From Caenorhabditis elegans (taxonomy: Eukaryota; Nematoda; Chromadorea; Rhabditida; Rhabditidae), in the NCBI RefSeq assembly GCF_000002985.6, contig NC_003281.10:3720001-3784000 (forward strand): a stretch of DNA of 64,000 nt, read 5' to 3'. The notes under the pieces were generated by a model. That model was not told the origin of the DNA, made no database searches, and was given only the letters and a program-made list of their open reading frames with translations. Every line of letters begins with the position of its first letter. Within the stretch, counting starts at the first letter, position 1. This document shows positions 48,548 through 61,468 of this stretch, piece after piece. A program made the translations under genes and the position numbers.

Positions 48548-50249
48548 ATGTGTGACGACGATGATTTCGAATTCTCTACTCAACCCGAGTTCGGATCAAC
48601 CAGTGAGATGAAAAACGAAGAGATGCTGGTTCCAAGTGATCCAAATTTCGAGATAGACGGGAGACGCGTTCAGGAGAATATGTATGATGTGAGTTGGGAT
48701 GTGAAATTTTGAGACAATTTTTTTGGAAACAATTCTTCCAAAAATTGAAATAGTCTTGTTAGTCTCGGAAATACTTTTTTGGCTCGAAAAAAATCTTCAA
48801 TTTAGTTTGAAAACTTCAAATGCACCTACATTGCTGTCTGAGATACGAAAAATGCCATTTTGGCTCCAATTAGCAATTCGAAAATAACAAATAAATATTA
48901 CAGCAAGCATCGGAACTCAGCTATACTTACCTGGATACTCCATCTGAACATATCTGGACACCAATTGTACCTCTAAATGCCACCACGGTGCCGGTTACCT
49001 GTGGATATGTCAAAGGAATTATGCATCTCAAATTGTTCAGGTGCCCCGGAATTCGTCAGGCTTGCATCGAATATGAATGTATGGTGGCTTTTATAATGTG
49101 AGAGAATGAATTTATTCTGGAATTTCAGCACAGTATCTGACTCCGAAACAATTTACGGAACTTGGTGGAAAAGGGCGACAGAAAGACTGGAAGGCGTGTA
49201 TTCGTGTGGAGAATGTTAGCTTGAGGTGAGTGCAGAAAGATCAATAAATTGTATGCTTTGGTTTAGGCTCAGGCGTATGCTTAGGCTTAGGCCTCGGTTT
49301 TAGGTTATGTGCTAGGCTTAGGTTTGGGCTTAATCGTAACCTTTTGCTTGGGACTGCTAGCCACGTTTAATTCTTAACGTTCCAGTTTTAATTCATTAAA
49401 TTTCAGAACACTATTGGAGAACAAAACCATCGATTTCTATAATCACAAGAGTATCTGTCATGGACAGTGCCAAAGTCGCAACTACATGAACTCAACGGGC
49501 AGAGCTCCAGTTAACAAACGTCACCTCGAAGATGTTCTAGCTTCCGGAGATGATGCATCTGAGCCAACGGAGCAAAGTAGTGGACAAATTAGTGAAGAGC
49601 CAAGTAATATTTTAAAAATCATGGTGCATTTAATTTTAAGGAAATCCTATTTTTTCAGTCAAGAAAAGAGGTCGTGGGCGTCCAGCAGGCAAGAAAAACA
49701 AGGCAAAGCTGGAAATCAACTTTGTTGAATCAGAAGATCAGCTTGTTTTTGAAGAGTTCTTCCAGCCAGCTTTCTCAACAAGATCCCCAGCTCCAGAAAG
49801 ACCTGTGTGCAGCCCAGCTCAGGATATTTACAGTTGTCTGCAAAATGGTAAGGAGTTTTTGCATATTTTCGAGTTTCACTGCCTCTACCTATCAAATAAA
49901 CTTCCAAATGATTCCAGATCCAATGAGTTTCTGGTCTCAAATCAAGCGAAGCGGCTTCATTTCTCAATTCTGTGATGACATAATTGCCGGTGCTATCAAT
50001 CTGAAACAATCTGCAATGACTCAATCCTTGAATCAAAATAGTGCATTTGTTCTGACTCGTGCCACATTTGCTCTTGGTATCCAGAAGCCGATTGTGAATC
50101 GAGTGCAATCGATCGAGAGAAATGTGAATGAACAGAAGAAGCAAAATGAAATGATGGAGGACCAGGGAAAATATCAAGAAGATGCTCAAACTGAAGCTGA
50201 CGACTTGGATAATCAACCTAGATGCAGTTATCTTTTGGAGGATCTTTAA
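48548..50249 (+). CDS. gmeb-3: GMEB-like SAND-domain DNA-binding protein with AT-hook
   Basis: Exons 48548-48690, about 48904-49079, 49130-49225, 49407-49603, 49659-49847 and 49918-50249 join in frame to about 375 residues. The N-terminus is acidic (MCDDDDFEFSTQPEF). Exons 2-4 encode a SAND domain: VTCGYVKGIMHLKLFRCPGI, then YLTPKQFTELGGKGRQKDWK with the KDWK core, and CHGQCQSR zinc-binding-type cysteines after it, as in GMEB proteins. An AT-hook-like KKRGRGRPAGKKNK follows. The C-terminal part is helical and ends in an acidic tail (SYLLEDL). GMEB proteins bind KDWK-dependent DNA sites in the nucleus. The symbol rests on my memory of the C. elegans gene beside lec-4. The gene is convergent with the galectin gene. 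Confidence 0.82.
49255..49330. repeat. TTAGGC-like tract in an intron
   Basis: A run of telomere-like units (GCTTAGGCTTAGGC, GCTAGGCTTAGG, TTTGGGCTTAA) fills most of an intron of the SAND-domain gene. It is degenerate but clearly related to the worm telomere repeat. Confidence 0.7.
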
Positions 50250-51521
50250 TAGATTTTAATAATAATTATTTTTTGTTCTGTACTGTTCGTACCAGTACTA
50301 GTATTTAAATAAAAGATTTTTTCAAGTTTTAAGTGCTTTCAGAATTTAATCACAAAATTGTTCTATTTCCCAGAAGCTTCCAGTTCAATAAAAAAACTGA
50401 CCTACAGGCATATAAATAACCACATTTTTTATTGGGTGATCTTGATAATTTTTAAAAATTAAAAATTAATATACGACTTGACAGACAAAAAATAGATTGA
50501 CAGACGAAAAATAGATTGACAGACGAAAAAATAGATTGACAGACGAAAAAATAGATTGACAGACGAAAAATAGATTGACAGACGAAAAATAGATTGACAG
50601 ACGAAAAATAGATTGACAGACGAAAAATAGATTGACAGACTAAAAATAGATTGACAGACGAAAAATAGATTGACAGACTAAAAATAGATTGACAGACGAA
50701 AAAATAGATTGGCAGACGAAAAATAGATTGACAGACGAAAAAATAGATTGACAGACGAAAAAATAGATTGACAGACGAAAAAATAGATTGACAGACGAAA
50801 AAATAGATGAGGCCCCACGAAAAGGGGAGCAGAACGAAAAGGGGATCTGCAAAAAGGGGATCTGCGAAAAGGTGAGATACGAAAAGGGGAGCTGGTACTG
50901 TGCCAAACGCACAAAACGCTTTTTTATTCTCATTCAACGCACGACTTTTTTTGTATTTTACGCTAAACAACACATTGTCTCGAAGTTGTCACCACATTTT
51001 TTATTGGGTGATTTTGTTAATTTTAATAACTTTGAAAATTAGTATCTGCCTTAAAATGAACTTTTTTGAAACTGTTTCGTCGGGGACTTGTTTCAAATTG
51101 TAAGCGCTTTCAGAATTTAATTAAAAAAATTTTCTAGATGCCAGGAGCTTCCAGTTCAATCAAAAAAACCCAATTTCAGGCATATAAATAACTCAATTTT
51201 TTTCCAAACTACAATACTCCTACAGCATTCATACAGTACTTCTACAGTACTACAGCTCCCTGTTCCTACAGTACTACTACAGTACCCTGACCATATCTCC
51301 CCCCTAACCCTTAACCAATATCCCTTCAAAACTTTGCAGACTACAAAGACTACATAGACTACAAACTATGGACAGACGAACTGAATTTTTCAATATATAA
51401 GTAATGTTAATACATACAAATAAAAATCAATTCGAATTTATTTTTAAAAAAGCAAGAAGATTATTTAATTTACATATTAATTGTTATACATTATGCAATT
51501 ATTTCCCAGAAAACGCGAAAT
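50250..51521. other. Convergent intergenic region with satellite and duplicated flanks
   Basis: Between the SAND-domain gene (+) and the galectin gene (-) lie the satellite and two duplicated blocks: CTTTCAGAATTTAAT...GAAGCTTCCAGTTCAAT at 50336 recurs at 51107, and CCACATTTTTTATTGGGTGA at 50420 recurs at 50992. Short TACAGTACT repeats occupy 51220-51290. No gene is supported. Confidence 0.65.
50478..50808. repeat. 19/20-bp satellite AGATTGACAGACGAAAAAT
   Basis: About seventeen copies of a 19-20 bp unit differ mainly in one extra A and a few C/T or G/A changes. Downstream (50810-50900) a second short repeat, ACGAAAAGGGGAKCTG-like, recurs four to five times. On the minus strand the array yields long artefactual frames of FFVCQSIF. 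Confidence 0.95.
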
Positions 51522-53260
51522 TTAATGCGAAAACTCAATACCAGTGACCTCAACCTCTCCATCAATTCTGAGTCCAATGTAGTCACCAATTGGATTCTGG
51601 GTACGGTGCTGGAAAGTTCCGAAGCGTTCGCGATTGATGAAGATTTGAATGGAATATTCTTCGTTGACAATGGTCAAATCGAATCCGACGTCCTTCTTGA
51701 ATGGGAATCCACCTTCACGTTCCTCGGTGTCCCAGAATCCATTACGGTGAGAGTTACGGACGACCTAGAAGAAAAACATGGTGAATTCAAAATGATAATT
51801 ATGTGGGGAACACGTAGAGGGAGAGGGACCTAATTTTTTTGATTATAGGGAAAAGTTAAATCAAATTTTTTAAAGTTTCTTTATTGTAAAAAATATTTTT
51901 TTTTTACTGTTTCGAATTTTTCTATTTTTATTTTCTTTCAGAAACACCAATTATTAGTCGAAAATTGAAAATCGTAAAGGAGAACTTGTGTTTTTGTAAT
52001 TTTTTTAAACTACTAAAATCAGAATATTATCGGAAATCTCAGTTTTTTTCGATTTGCAAAAATAATTTTTTAAACATTTATTAATGCAAAACAATTAAGA
52101 CACTGAGAGTACCAAACTTATCAGAATTGTTTTCAAAAACTAAAAAACAACTGTTTCAATAAATTGTTTAAATCTCGAATTTTCGATTTTGAAGAGAAAA
52201 AACGCGCAAAATCAAAATGCAAAAAACTTGAGCAGCCGACACTTCCCGAGTGCCAAAACTCACCGCCTTATCCTTGATTCTTGGATTGAAATGGAACAAA
52301 ATATCCTGATTACGAGCGACCAAATCAAGTGACCAACGATCACCCTTTGGAATACCATACAAATGAACACGTTGTCCCTTTTCAAGAAATCCAGCTGGGA
52401 ATGCGGTCTCCCATGGAAGTTTATAGAATCTTCCACCCCAATGAATTCCATTCAAGGAAAGGTCACCACGAACAGAAAGATATTCAATGGATTGGAATGG
52501 AAGACGATGTTTGAACTCGTGGATCTTCTTGTTGTCAGCCGAGATTTCAAGGCCTTCGTCGAGAACTCGGATGCGAAGATCGAATTCTTGTCCAGCTTGG
52601 AATGGAAGAGACTCGCGCTCTTCTTTTCCCCACACTCCATTCTGAAAATCACGGGATTAAAGTTATATATTTCTAGTAAAATGTACCTCGTAAGAGTTGA
52701 GAATAACTTTCTTTTCCTTAAAATTGAGCTTCAAGTGGAGGATCACTTGGGTGTTTGGTCCAATTTCACCACCTCCCTGGAGAAGATTGATCTCGGCTCT
52801 GAAATATGGCTTGTTTCAAAAGTTCACCTAAAATATGATACATTCAGTGCTTTTTATTGCCTGCCTCCAGGCACCAGACAGAAAAAATGTAGGCACGTAG
52901 GTAGGCACCTAGTCAGCTAATAGGAAAACCCCCTGAACTTACACCTGTGCTCCCTCGTTGATCTTTCCGTGAACATTCAATGTCTGTCCAGCGTCGAGTG
53001 GTTGTCCGAGACGAGACGTGTACGGAACTGGGAGAGGGGTGTCGTTCTCGTGAGAGCTCTAAAAGGAGCGTTTTATTTTTTGTGAAAATTATTTTAAATC
53101 GTTGAATGTTAAATTTCAAAATCCAAATTAGATATTAAAACTTTTAACTACAACAATAACGGTTGAATATGTTTTACAAGTTATAAATTTTATGAATACT
53201 TTTTTTTAGATAAATCTGACATCTAGTTCAAAAAATTTCAATATTTTCTAGACTTACCAT
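51522..53260 (-). CDS. lec-4: Tandem-repeat galectin
   Basis: Five exons join in frame. The first contributes only the ATG (53260), followed by about 53060-52944, 52800-52686, 52641-52262 and 51764-51522. The product is about 285 residues with two galectin carbohydrate-recognition domains and no signal peptide, as expected for a galectin secreted by a non-classical route. The first domain keeps VWGKEERESLPF but has HLKLNF instead of HxNPR, so its sugar binding is probably altered. The second is canonical: ILFHFNPR, VVRNS, FWDTEEREGG and FQHR. Galectins bind beta-galactosides on the cell surface and matrix. The symbol comes from its position next to the gmeb-like and cyclase genes. It lies convergent with the SAND-domain gene. 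Confidence 0.85.
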
Positions 53261-55170
53261 TTTTGGATAGCAGTCGATATAGCGTGTCAACAGCAATGAA
53301 GACTAACTTTCAAGTCAGAGGCCGACCTGGAAAGAGGCGGGCTAACTTGTGGACAAACAGACGAGAGAGTAAGAGAAACAAGAGATTGGAAAATGAAATG
53401 CCGAAGGACAAAACGAAAAACAAAAAATATCGGGTAAACAAGAGATTGGCAGAGAAAAAGAGTGTTTGTGTTCTTTTGAATTTTTTGGGGGATAGGTGGT
53501 CGCTGAGCGCGGAGGACAATAAAAGTGTTTGAACTGCACTGAGACTGAGAACTGATGAAATTTCAAAAGGATGGTGAGTAATATGCGAAGTGATGTATAG
53601 TGATATTGTGATATGAAAAGAAAAAACAATTTGAACTCTGAACTCTATAGGACTTTTGAAATACTCCAGTTTCAGCAATCTGTATCTCTGTAATCTTTAG
53701 TTTTACCAAAAAAATTTTCAACAGCCAATTTACGCATCTAGTTGTTATCTATATTTCAATAGTTGAAAATTTTTTAATATCTTCAAAAACAGCCGAGATA
53801 TAAGCTTATAAAGTTGAGCAGATTAGAAAAAAGGGGAAAATTTTTCTAACTGAGATATTCGTTTCAAAAATTTTTTTAATGTTAAAAAAATGTTTTTTAC
53901 TCAAAAAATTTCAAAAATTATTTTTAGATTAAAAAAATTACAAGAAACTCAAATTCTCAACTTCATTTTTATCAAAATTCCAAAAACTTATTGAAAACAT
54001 ATTTTACAATTATTACAAAAACATGAAAAAAATCTGCTAATATTCTACAAAAATTTCAAAACAAAATAGTAGATCAGATTTTTTAACACTTTCATAAACA
54101 GACTGACGACACCCTTTCTCAAATCGTAAACAATATGTTTTCAGAACAATTAAAGGTGAGTCAAGAGGGCAATAAACATGTAAAACTGTAAAAATTGCCG
54201 GCTTTTGGTCATCTCGTTTCAGAAAAACGGGAATTTTTTTTAGAATGGTTTTTGATATGATCATTAAATTCAACTTACAGTTCTTATTGGTAATAATATT
54301 TTAACTGGTTAAAAAAGGAAATAATCTACATACATAATTCGAATTTTTAATTTACAATTTTAAAACTACTTCAAAGAGAGCTGAGATAAAATCTGTTGAA
54401 ATTATGATCAGAAGTCATATTTCAAATTGAAGTAACTTATCTGCTTGCTTGATGCCTACCTGCCGCCTGCCTCGCAAGTTTTTTGTAAGCAAAAGTCAAG
54501 TTTAGGTAGCTTCAGGCGTCTACTTTTGCTGTTCAAAATGCTCCTCTCATGCTATTTTGCTACTTTTCTGTTGGTAATCCCTCTAGATTTCTCATCAAAT
54601 TGCAGTCATATAGGCGGTTGGAAAGTGGGCAGAAAATTATTAAGCAGGCAGGTAGGCATCAGGAACCATGGACGTCTTACTTCATCTAAATAATGCTCAG
54701 AACTCCGTTGTCACCTGTCGAAAAAAGTTCAAAAAGCTATCCATTTCAACTAGTGGCAGTTCATCTCCGTTTCCTCTTCCGTCTCAGTTTTAAATTCAAA
54801 AAGTGACCCTGACACTGACTCATGTTTCTTTTCCACCTCTTCTCCCTGGCCTTTTGTCGGCGACTTTATGTTTGTGTGGTTTGAGGGCCAAATTTGAAAA
54901 ATATTCATTTTGAAAACTAATTAGCACCGCGTATCGCAGAGAACAATTAAGTATTGCATAACAATAAAGTATACCGGGATACAAAAAAGGGAAGGCAACA
55001 AGTTGAGCAAAAATATATTGGTACTTTTTTGAGAGACCCGTTTTTAGAATCGGTGAGGATTTTGAGGAGAAACATAGAGATTCAGGTAGAGGTGAGGCTA
55101 TCAGGTAGGCATGCCTACCTGAAAGACCTAGAGAATAGTAAGAAACATATATTTGAAAAAAATGAAATGA
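53261..55170. other. Intergenic region between galectin and cyclase genes
   Basis: About 1.9 kb. It contains the galectin promoter and the 3' flank of the cyclase gene. GTAGGC/CTGCCT motifs occur at 54440-54660. Short plus-strand frames here are antisense or AT-driven and lack splice support. Confidence 0.55.
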
Positions 55171-58100
55171 TTAGTCCTGATCAATATCATCAAATGTTGA
55201 AAGTTGAAAGTCTCCGAAATTGTTTCGAATATCACGAGAAAGGGCAGCCATTTCTTCAAATGCCAGTCCCTCAACGTCACTTTGCATTTCATACTCGTTT
55301 TCGTAACCGATTGAATGAGTTGATTTCCATCTGAAAATATTTTCGTATTTGTTTCTAAACTGTAAATTAATTTTTTTAAATGTTTGTAAACATTTAGGAT
55401 TCCGCCAGTTTATGGGAAAAAACTCGTTTTTTTTTTAAGTTTCGAGTTTTTTGATTACAACTCTATATATTAAAAATAAATTTTACCCACGATTTTTGAA
55501 TTTTTTCCGGCATAATTGTTGAGAAAAATATCAGAAAATTTTAGTGATTTTTTCAACTTATTTTAGCAAAGGTTGATTTAAAAATCACCAGGAAATAATG
55601 ATCAACCACAGGTGGATTCTGATTTTACCTATTTTTGATTTTATTTATAGAAGACTGGATTCCACCAATGTGGTCCAAAAATCTGGTAGTCTCAATTTAT
55701 AGATGGAATCTGATCTTCCGGGATAATGATCTACATCACATGGATTTTAATCTTCCAGCCATGGAAGATCGGATTCCACCTATGGAGTCCGAATATCTGG
55801 TGACCTCGGGCTCTCTAGGTGGATTTGAACATTCCAGCTGTGGAAAATTGGAATTTCGCATTTCACTTATGGAAGATTTTTTAAAATCTTTTTTTTTTTT
55901 TGAAAATTGAAATATTATATTTCATAAAAATTACCTGATAGGATCTAAATCAATACTTCCAGCCATACTACTACATTGTGATTCAGTATCACCATCAGCA
56001 GCATCGCGATGCCATCTTCTTGCTTCTTTCCATCGACGTTTCTGTCGAGATTTAGAATTTCTTAACTGAGAAATCGAGTTAGCATTCGACTCTACATCAG
56101 AGATAACAGCATCAGATTCTGCATTATCGTATTCTGTATGACATGCTGATGACATTGCACGATGTATCGATTTTACTGATCCGAAATTTGCAGGAAATGG
56201 TTGATATTCGAGTGGTTTGATCTCAGCGAAATCTCCAAAAGCGTTGAGTTCTTGAATCATTCGATCAACTCGATTTGCAGCTGCCTCTATTTTATCAATT
56301 CCATCAACTGATTGTTCGTTATCAGAGTGGCCTTTTCGGAATAGGCCAAAACCGTTTCGGAGCGAGTTTTTGGATGAGGGACGCCAGCCGCGACGGTCTG
56401 TAAAAAAATTATTTTTTTTTAAAATTTTATCATCTTGAGTTTTTCCTTAGTTTTTCACATATTAGCACTTTTTTTTATTAAATTTGTATTTCATCGACTA
56501 CATTCTGAGCTTTTTTAAAAATTATCTGGAGTTTTCACTTAAGGAATTCGGATTTTGACCAAGAGATTTTGGGAAGCTTAAGTCCAAATTGAGCCCTAAT
56601 ATTCCTCGCCAAAAAACTCACAACTATTCCGACTATTCGCCCTGCTTGTACTCGGTCCTCCACACTCGGCATCCGACATATCAGAGCCCGATTGAATCCT
56701 CCGATTTCGATAGTCTTGCTCTGCAGACATTGCTCGAATATTCCGATGCACGGGCTCGCGATAAGGATCATAATCCGAGTTTTTCAGCACAAAACGATGA
56801 CTCCGTTGTGGTTGTGGATCCTTCATAAGTGCAGTTTCAGGCGTTATCCATTCGAGATCTGAATCAGTTTCAGCGTCTCCATCAATTGATCGGAGTTCCG
56901 AGGAGAATGATGATGCCATTGATGATGCCATCTAAAAATTCTTACTTTTAGAAAATACTTTTTTTGTTGAATTTTTGAGCTTTTCGGTCTTTAATCTTCG
57001 AAAAAAGGGTAAAATTGAAGAAATAAGAAATTCAATTTTAAATTTTCTAAAATTTTTATTGGTGTTTTTGAACTAAAAAATAGTTCCAATACCGAAAATA
57101 TCTTCAAAAACTTTTATTTAATTTTTCTATAATTTTTCTTTATTTTTGCAAAAACAATTCAAATAACTTTTGGGTTTTTGAATTTCCGCTCAAATAAAAA
57201 CCTGCTTTCAACATTTTCGAGTTTTTAGAAAAAATAAATGAAAACCATATAGACAGCCGGTTACTAGGTTATTCATCTGAGCGGGAATTCGAAAATAATT
57301 TTGCCTTGTTTAATTTTTTTGAAAAATTGAAAGAAATCATTAAAAAATTTAGAATATTTCGGGCCTATTGAGACGGTCTCTGTAATTATGCAAGAACCTT
57401 ACTAAAAAATGAAAAACCCTACCTCAGAAGTTTGTGTATCATACATTCTCGATTGATTAGCAAATTGTGCTTCAACCATTCCTTGAGTATGCCTTTCTTG
57501 TTCTTCTCTCGGCATTGTTGGAATATCAACTGACACATCTCGAAGTCCCGTAACCAATTCATATGCATTCAAATTCATTGCAACTTTCACAGGCTGTGAA
57601 CTGAATCTTAACGGACGAGGACGAAGAGCCAAGAACACTTCTTCAGAAACTAGAGTTGTGTCATGTCCGGCTGCTTGCATGAGTGTACGGGATCTATCAA
57701 GAGTCTCACCGAATATTTCATAACGGGGCTGATCGGTGTTCGCTACAAACGCAAGAGTGCTTCCGCAATCAACACCTGTTAGAAAATAAGAGTTTAGTTT
57801 ACGGAAATTCGGTAATTGTAAAGAAAAAGTACTGAGTCATTTTCGTTATGAAATTTTGAAAATATGTGAATTCTATTCTTTGATGTTTCAAATTGAAAAT
57901 TCAGCATTTCAGAACAAATTTAAAAACTTAAATGAATATTTAAATTTAATTTTTTAAAAAAGTTTTTATGAAAAATTCAGAAATGAGATCTTTACAATTA
58001 GTGGAGGGAAATTAATGAATTTTCCAGATAAAATGTACCATTTTCAGGAAAAAAGAATGAAATTTCAGAGAAAATTGATACTTTTAGTAAAAATTTAAAA

Positions 58101-61100
58101 TTTTATGGTAAAATTTTTTAGACTGAACGCGGAATTTTAGACTTATATTTAAAATATTAAAACGGAAAAAAGATCATAAAAAATTTCAAATTTCAAGCAA
58201 AAAAATTCTACAATTTAAAACTCAGAAACTAATCATTTTTAAACGAAGTTTTGAATTTTTACGGTAAATTTAAAATTTACTGGCAACAATATCTATATAT
58301 TCAGAGTAAAACTAAATTTTCAGGCAAACAAAAATTTTCACACTTTTTAAAATTACCTGTGAAACTTGGAAACTTCAAGCTAAAAAATTAAATTTTCATA
58401 CAAATTTGTAGTTTTCTGGAAAATTTTTAAGCCAAAGAATATATTTTCAGGAGAACATAAAAGGAATTGTTCGAAGACAATTTGAAATTATCAGGATATC
58501 AAAAATGAAAACTAACCGATCTGAACATGAAACTCATTTTCCATTGCAAATTGTGAAATGCTAATAATAAAATGAGCCAACGTGCTCATAAGCTCTCCAA
58601 TAGTCCATGGCGTTTCATTAACATTTTGAGCAGCATCCGGCAACAGACCAACAGCAACAATATAGAATCGATTGGCACTTTTCACCTTCTCAACTCCTTT
58701 ATAATTCGCTATAGCTTGGTCAAAATGTGAGAAAACGTAGTTCAACCCATTGATTCCTGCTTCTCCTTCCAAATCGAATCCACTTACTGCGATATAGGCA
58801 ATTCCGACTGATTGATGAGAATGATGCCATACGTCTCCGGCTTTTTGAATGACACCTGGTGCCACGTGAGCTGGTACAAGGTTCAGAAGCATTTGATTAT
58901 TTAAATTGATTAGTTTATCTTTCATTGAAGTCTCTTCAATTCCTTTTACAACTGCTAGAAAATCCAATCTCAAAAGTCGCTCGCATCGTCTTGAATGTAG
59001 AAATACCATTGAAACAAGGGAGATTAGAAAACACGAAAGATCCAATTCAGTCATAAATTCTCTTGGTCCAAATTCATCAGGTCTTGTCACATAGATTTGT
59101 AGGCCGTAGGTGAGAAGAGAAATGATAAGAAGAATTGCTAGATAAACTGATGGAAAACGAACAAAAACGGCTGTTGTGATAGTCCACATTGCGAACGAGT
59201 ATGTGGAAAAATGGGCTTTTTGGCATACGTCAGGAGCATTTGGTTGCGGACATGAAAACTGAAAAAAGAGAAATTATAGATTGAAATATTCGTTTTGAAA
59301 AAGAAATCACAGGCTTAGGCTTAGGCTTAGACTGGAGGCTTTTTGGGGTCGTGGTTCGAGTTTTCAAATCTCAGAATCTCAGAAATCTCAGAGTTCCTAG
59401 AAATTACAAAAAAAGAATTCAAAATACTCCTTATCAAATTGTGTTTTTTTTAATTGTGTTTTTGCTATTGCCCACTCATAAACTTTGAATTTTTCATTCA
59501 AAAATTTATCAGAGACTCACCGTATTCACAATTCCACACACAAAAAGGATCACAATAATCAAAATAATACTGACTGCGTGTCCAGCAGATGTACGAGTGA
59601 TGAATTGGGAGAATGTCTGTAAATAGCTTAAATTTTGAACCAAATATCAGACAAAACCCACGTGAAAGTAATCAATGTATAGCATGAGAAGAATGAAGAA
59701 CATAACAGTCAATGCTCCAACAATCAGTGCTAAACTTGTGATAAGTCTTGGCATCACGAGCATATGATATATCCCATAGACCACTAGAAAGAATATGGAA
59801 ATTGCAAGAGATGGTATGAACCAGTGATCTGTTTCCTTGTGATATTCAGCTTCAAGACCAGGGTTCCGAAATCTTTGGCTTAATGTGGAGATGATGGTTG
59901 AATGTTCGACCTTCTTCTTTTGCATATCAAACTTCTCCTGACTTTTCTCTCCTTTTCGCTTTTTATTCGTTCCCATGGTTTTGAGAGTTGGATTCATGGC
60001 GACAATGCTTTGGAGCACTCGGTTGACGGCTTGGGGTACTGTCACCAATGAGAATCTGAAATTAAAGTATTTAGATTTTGTTCTGTTACATTTCATACCT
60101 TTTATTAACAGGGAAAAGTTCTGGTGATGGTAAGTGTCCATAAAGTTTCCATCCAATTGGACATTTTTCCAGTTCAAATTCTCCCGTTGAACCAAGGAAA
60201 CGACGAGTTTCATTTGATACGTAGACACCTCTGAAATTTTCAAAATTATAAAAAAAAACTTCAAAAAATGCTTGTTAGGATAGTGGAAAACCTGATCTAC
60301 CTAGTTATAAAGTTTTTTTTCAAAATTTTAGTAAAACTCACGGTTCAGTTGCATTACTTTGCATGAGCAGAGCATTATCAAAAACTGATCCAATAACATC
60401 ATAATGCCATTTTGAAACTCCAACAACTCCAGCCGTAACAGGACCACTATCAATTCCAATACAAACCGATACATCTGCTCCAGTTGCATCTCGGAATGAA
60501 TTGATCAATGTCTCCAATTCCATCGAAAATCTGCATAACTTTGTCGCATGCTGAGAATCGATTCCAGGAATTGAACAAACTGCAGTTATTCCTTCAGACG
60601 CCACTCGAGTACATCCATTTGATGCTGCAAGACGTTCGATTCGGCTATCAAGCTCTTTGAGTACACGTGCCGCGTCGATCGATGAGCATTGAGCAAGGAC
60701 GGACTCGAATCCAACAAGTCGACCGTATGCAACTGATACCTGCAAAAAATACACTTATAGTCTTCAGGTGTACCTTTCCACCAGGTTCTTGAGATTATGT
60801 TCTATTTTATGACAGTATTTTTTTAAATCCCAGAACTAGTGCAGTTTTAAAAATGGGCAAATATTCCAAGCTCCAATTTTTTGTTTAAATTTCAAAAGAT
60901 AATTTTTTCAAAAGTTTTGCCACCTTACCTGTGAATACGTTTCATTGTACAAATGTGGTTTGTAGAGAGTGATCTGATGTCTGGCTTGATTGATAAGATG
61001 ATATGGTAGAAATGATGAGAGAAGTTTGTTCTGAAAATCAAAGTTTTAAATCCCTAAAAGTCTATTTATTTTTAACCTCACTAACCCTCGAAACAACTTT

Positions 61101-61468
61101 TAATATGATCTCTCTTCTCTACTACAAAATAATCAAAACACTCCAATTTCTGTGTCCCTCCACCCCAATTTCCGAATATCTATTCAAATGTTCGTACAGT
61201 GTGTGTGTATTTGCAAATTGACTGCGCAACACACAAGAACGTTTTGACACCTTTCTTTTTCATTTATTTGCTTATGGGACACTGGGTCTCTCCAACAAAT
61301 AAACAGGCAACTTACCAGACGATTGCTTTGAAACTCGGCAGTCGATTCGGCTTCCGATGAGTTTCTAGCCGATAGGAATGCGTTACGTGCAAGACGATCT
61401 GCTGTTGAGCACAAGTAGATTCCAGTGAAGTTTGTCCAAATGTGAACCACGATTATGGCAAGGAGCTG
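55171..61468 (-). CDS. acy-3: Membrane adenylyl cyclase-like protein, 5' end not seen
   Basis: About ten exons, joined in frame, end at TAA 55171. The first visible exon (61468) begins inside a helix, LLAIIVVHIWTNFTGIYLC, the last of the first membrane set; helices 1-5 must lie upstream, probably beyond 64000. Then come a C1 cyclase domain (VSVAYGRLVGFESV to KWHYDVIGSVFDNALLM), a linker, a second membrane set (WFIPSLAISIFFLVVYGIYH to LISLVSMVFLHSRR) and a C2 domain (SVGIAYIAVSGFDLEGEAG to ERYEIFGETLDR-type motif near 57710). The tail is Ser/Arg-rich. Class III cyclases make cAMP at the plasma membrane. By eye, both metal-binding Asp of C1 are lost (FADIVGF becomes YGRLVGF, LGDCYYC becomes SEGITAV), and the C2 Asn/Arg pair is replaced (NVASR becomes DRSRT), though Lys in EKVKS is kept. 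It is likely a pseudo-cyclase. Confidence 0.82.
59308..59332. repeat. Short TTAGGC tract in a cyclase intron
   Basis: AGGCTTAGGCTTAGGCTTAG is about four copies of the worm telomere unit, followed by unique sequence. It lies inside an intron of the cyclase-like gene. Confidence 0.8.

Noticed and set aside
50452..50973. 173-codon minus-strand frame of FFVCQSIF repeats
   Set aside because: Artefact of the 19/20-bp satellite.
53263..53532. Lys-rich plus-strand frame beginning MDSSRYSV
   Set aside because: Lies in the galectin upstream region; purine-rich composition alone explains it, with no acceptor or poly(A) signal.
54954..55334. 126-codon plus-strand frame (MHNNKVYRDTKK)
   Set aside because: Its second half is antisense to the last exon of the cyclase gene, which joins in frame on the minus strand.
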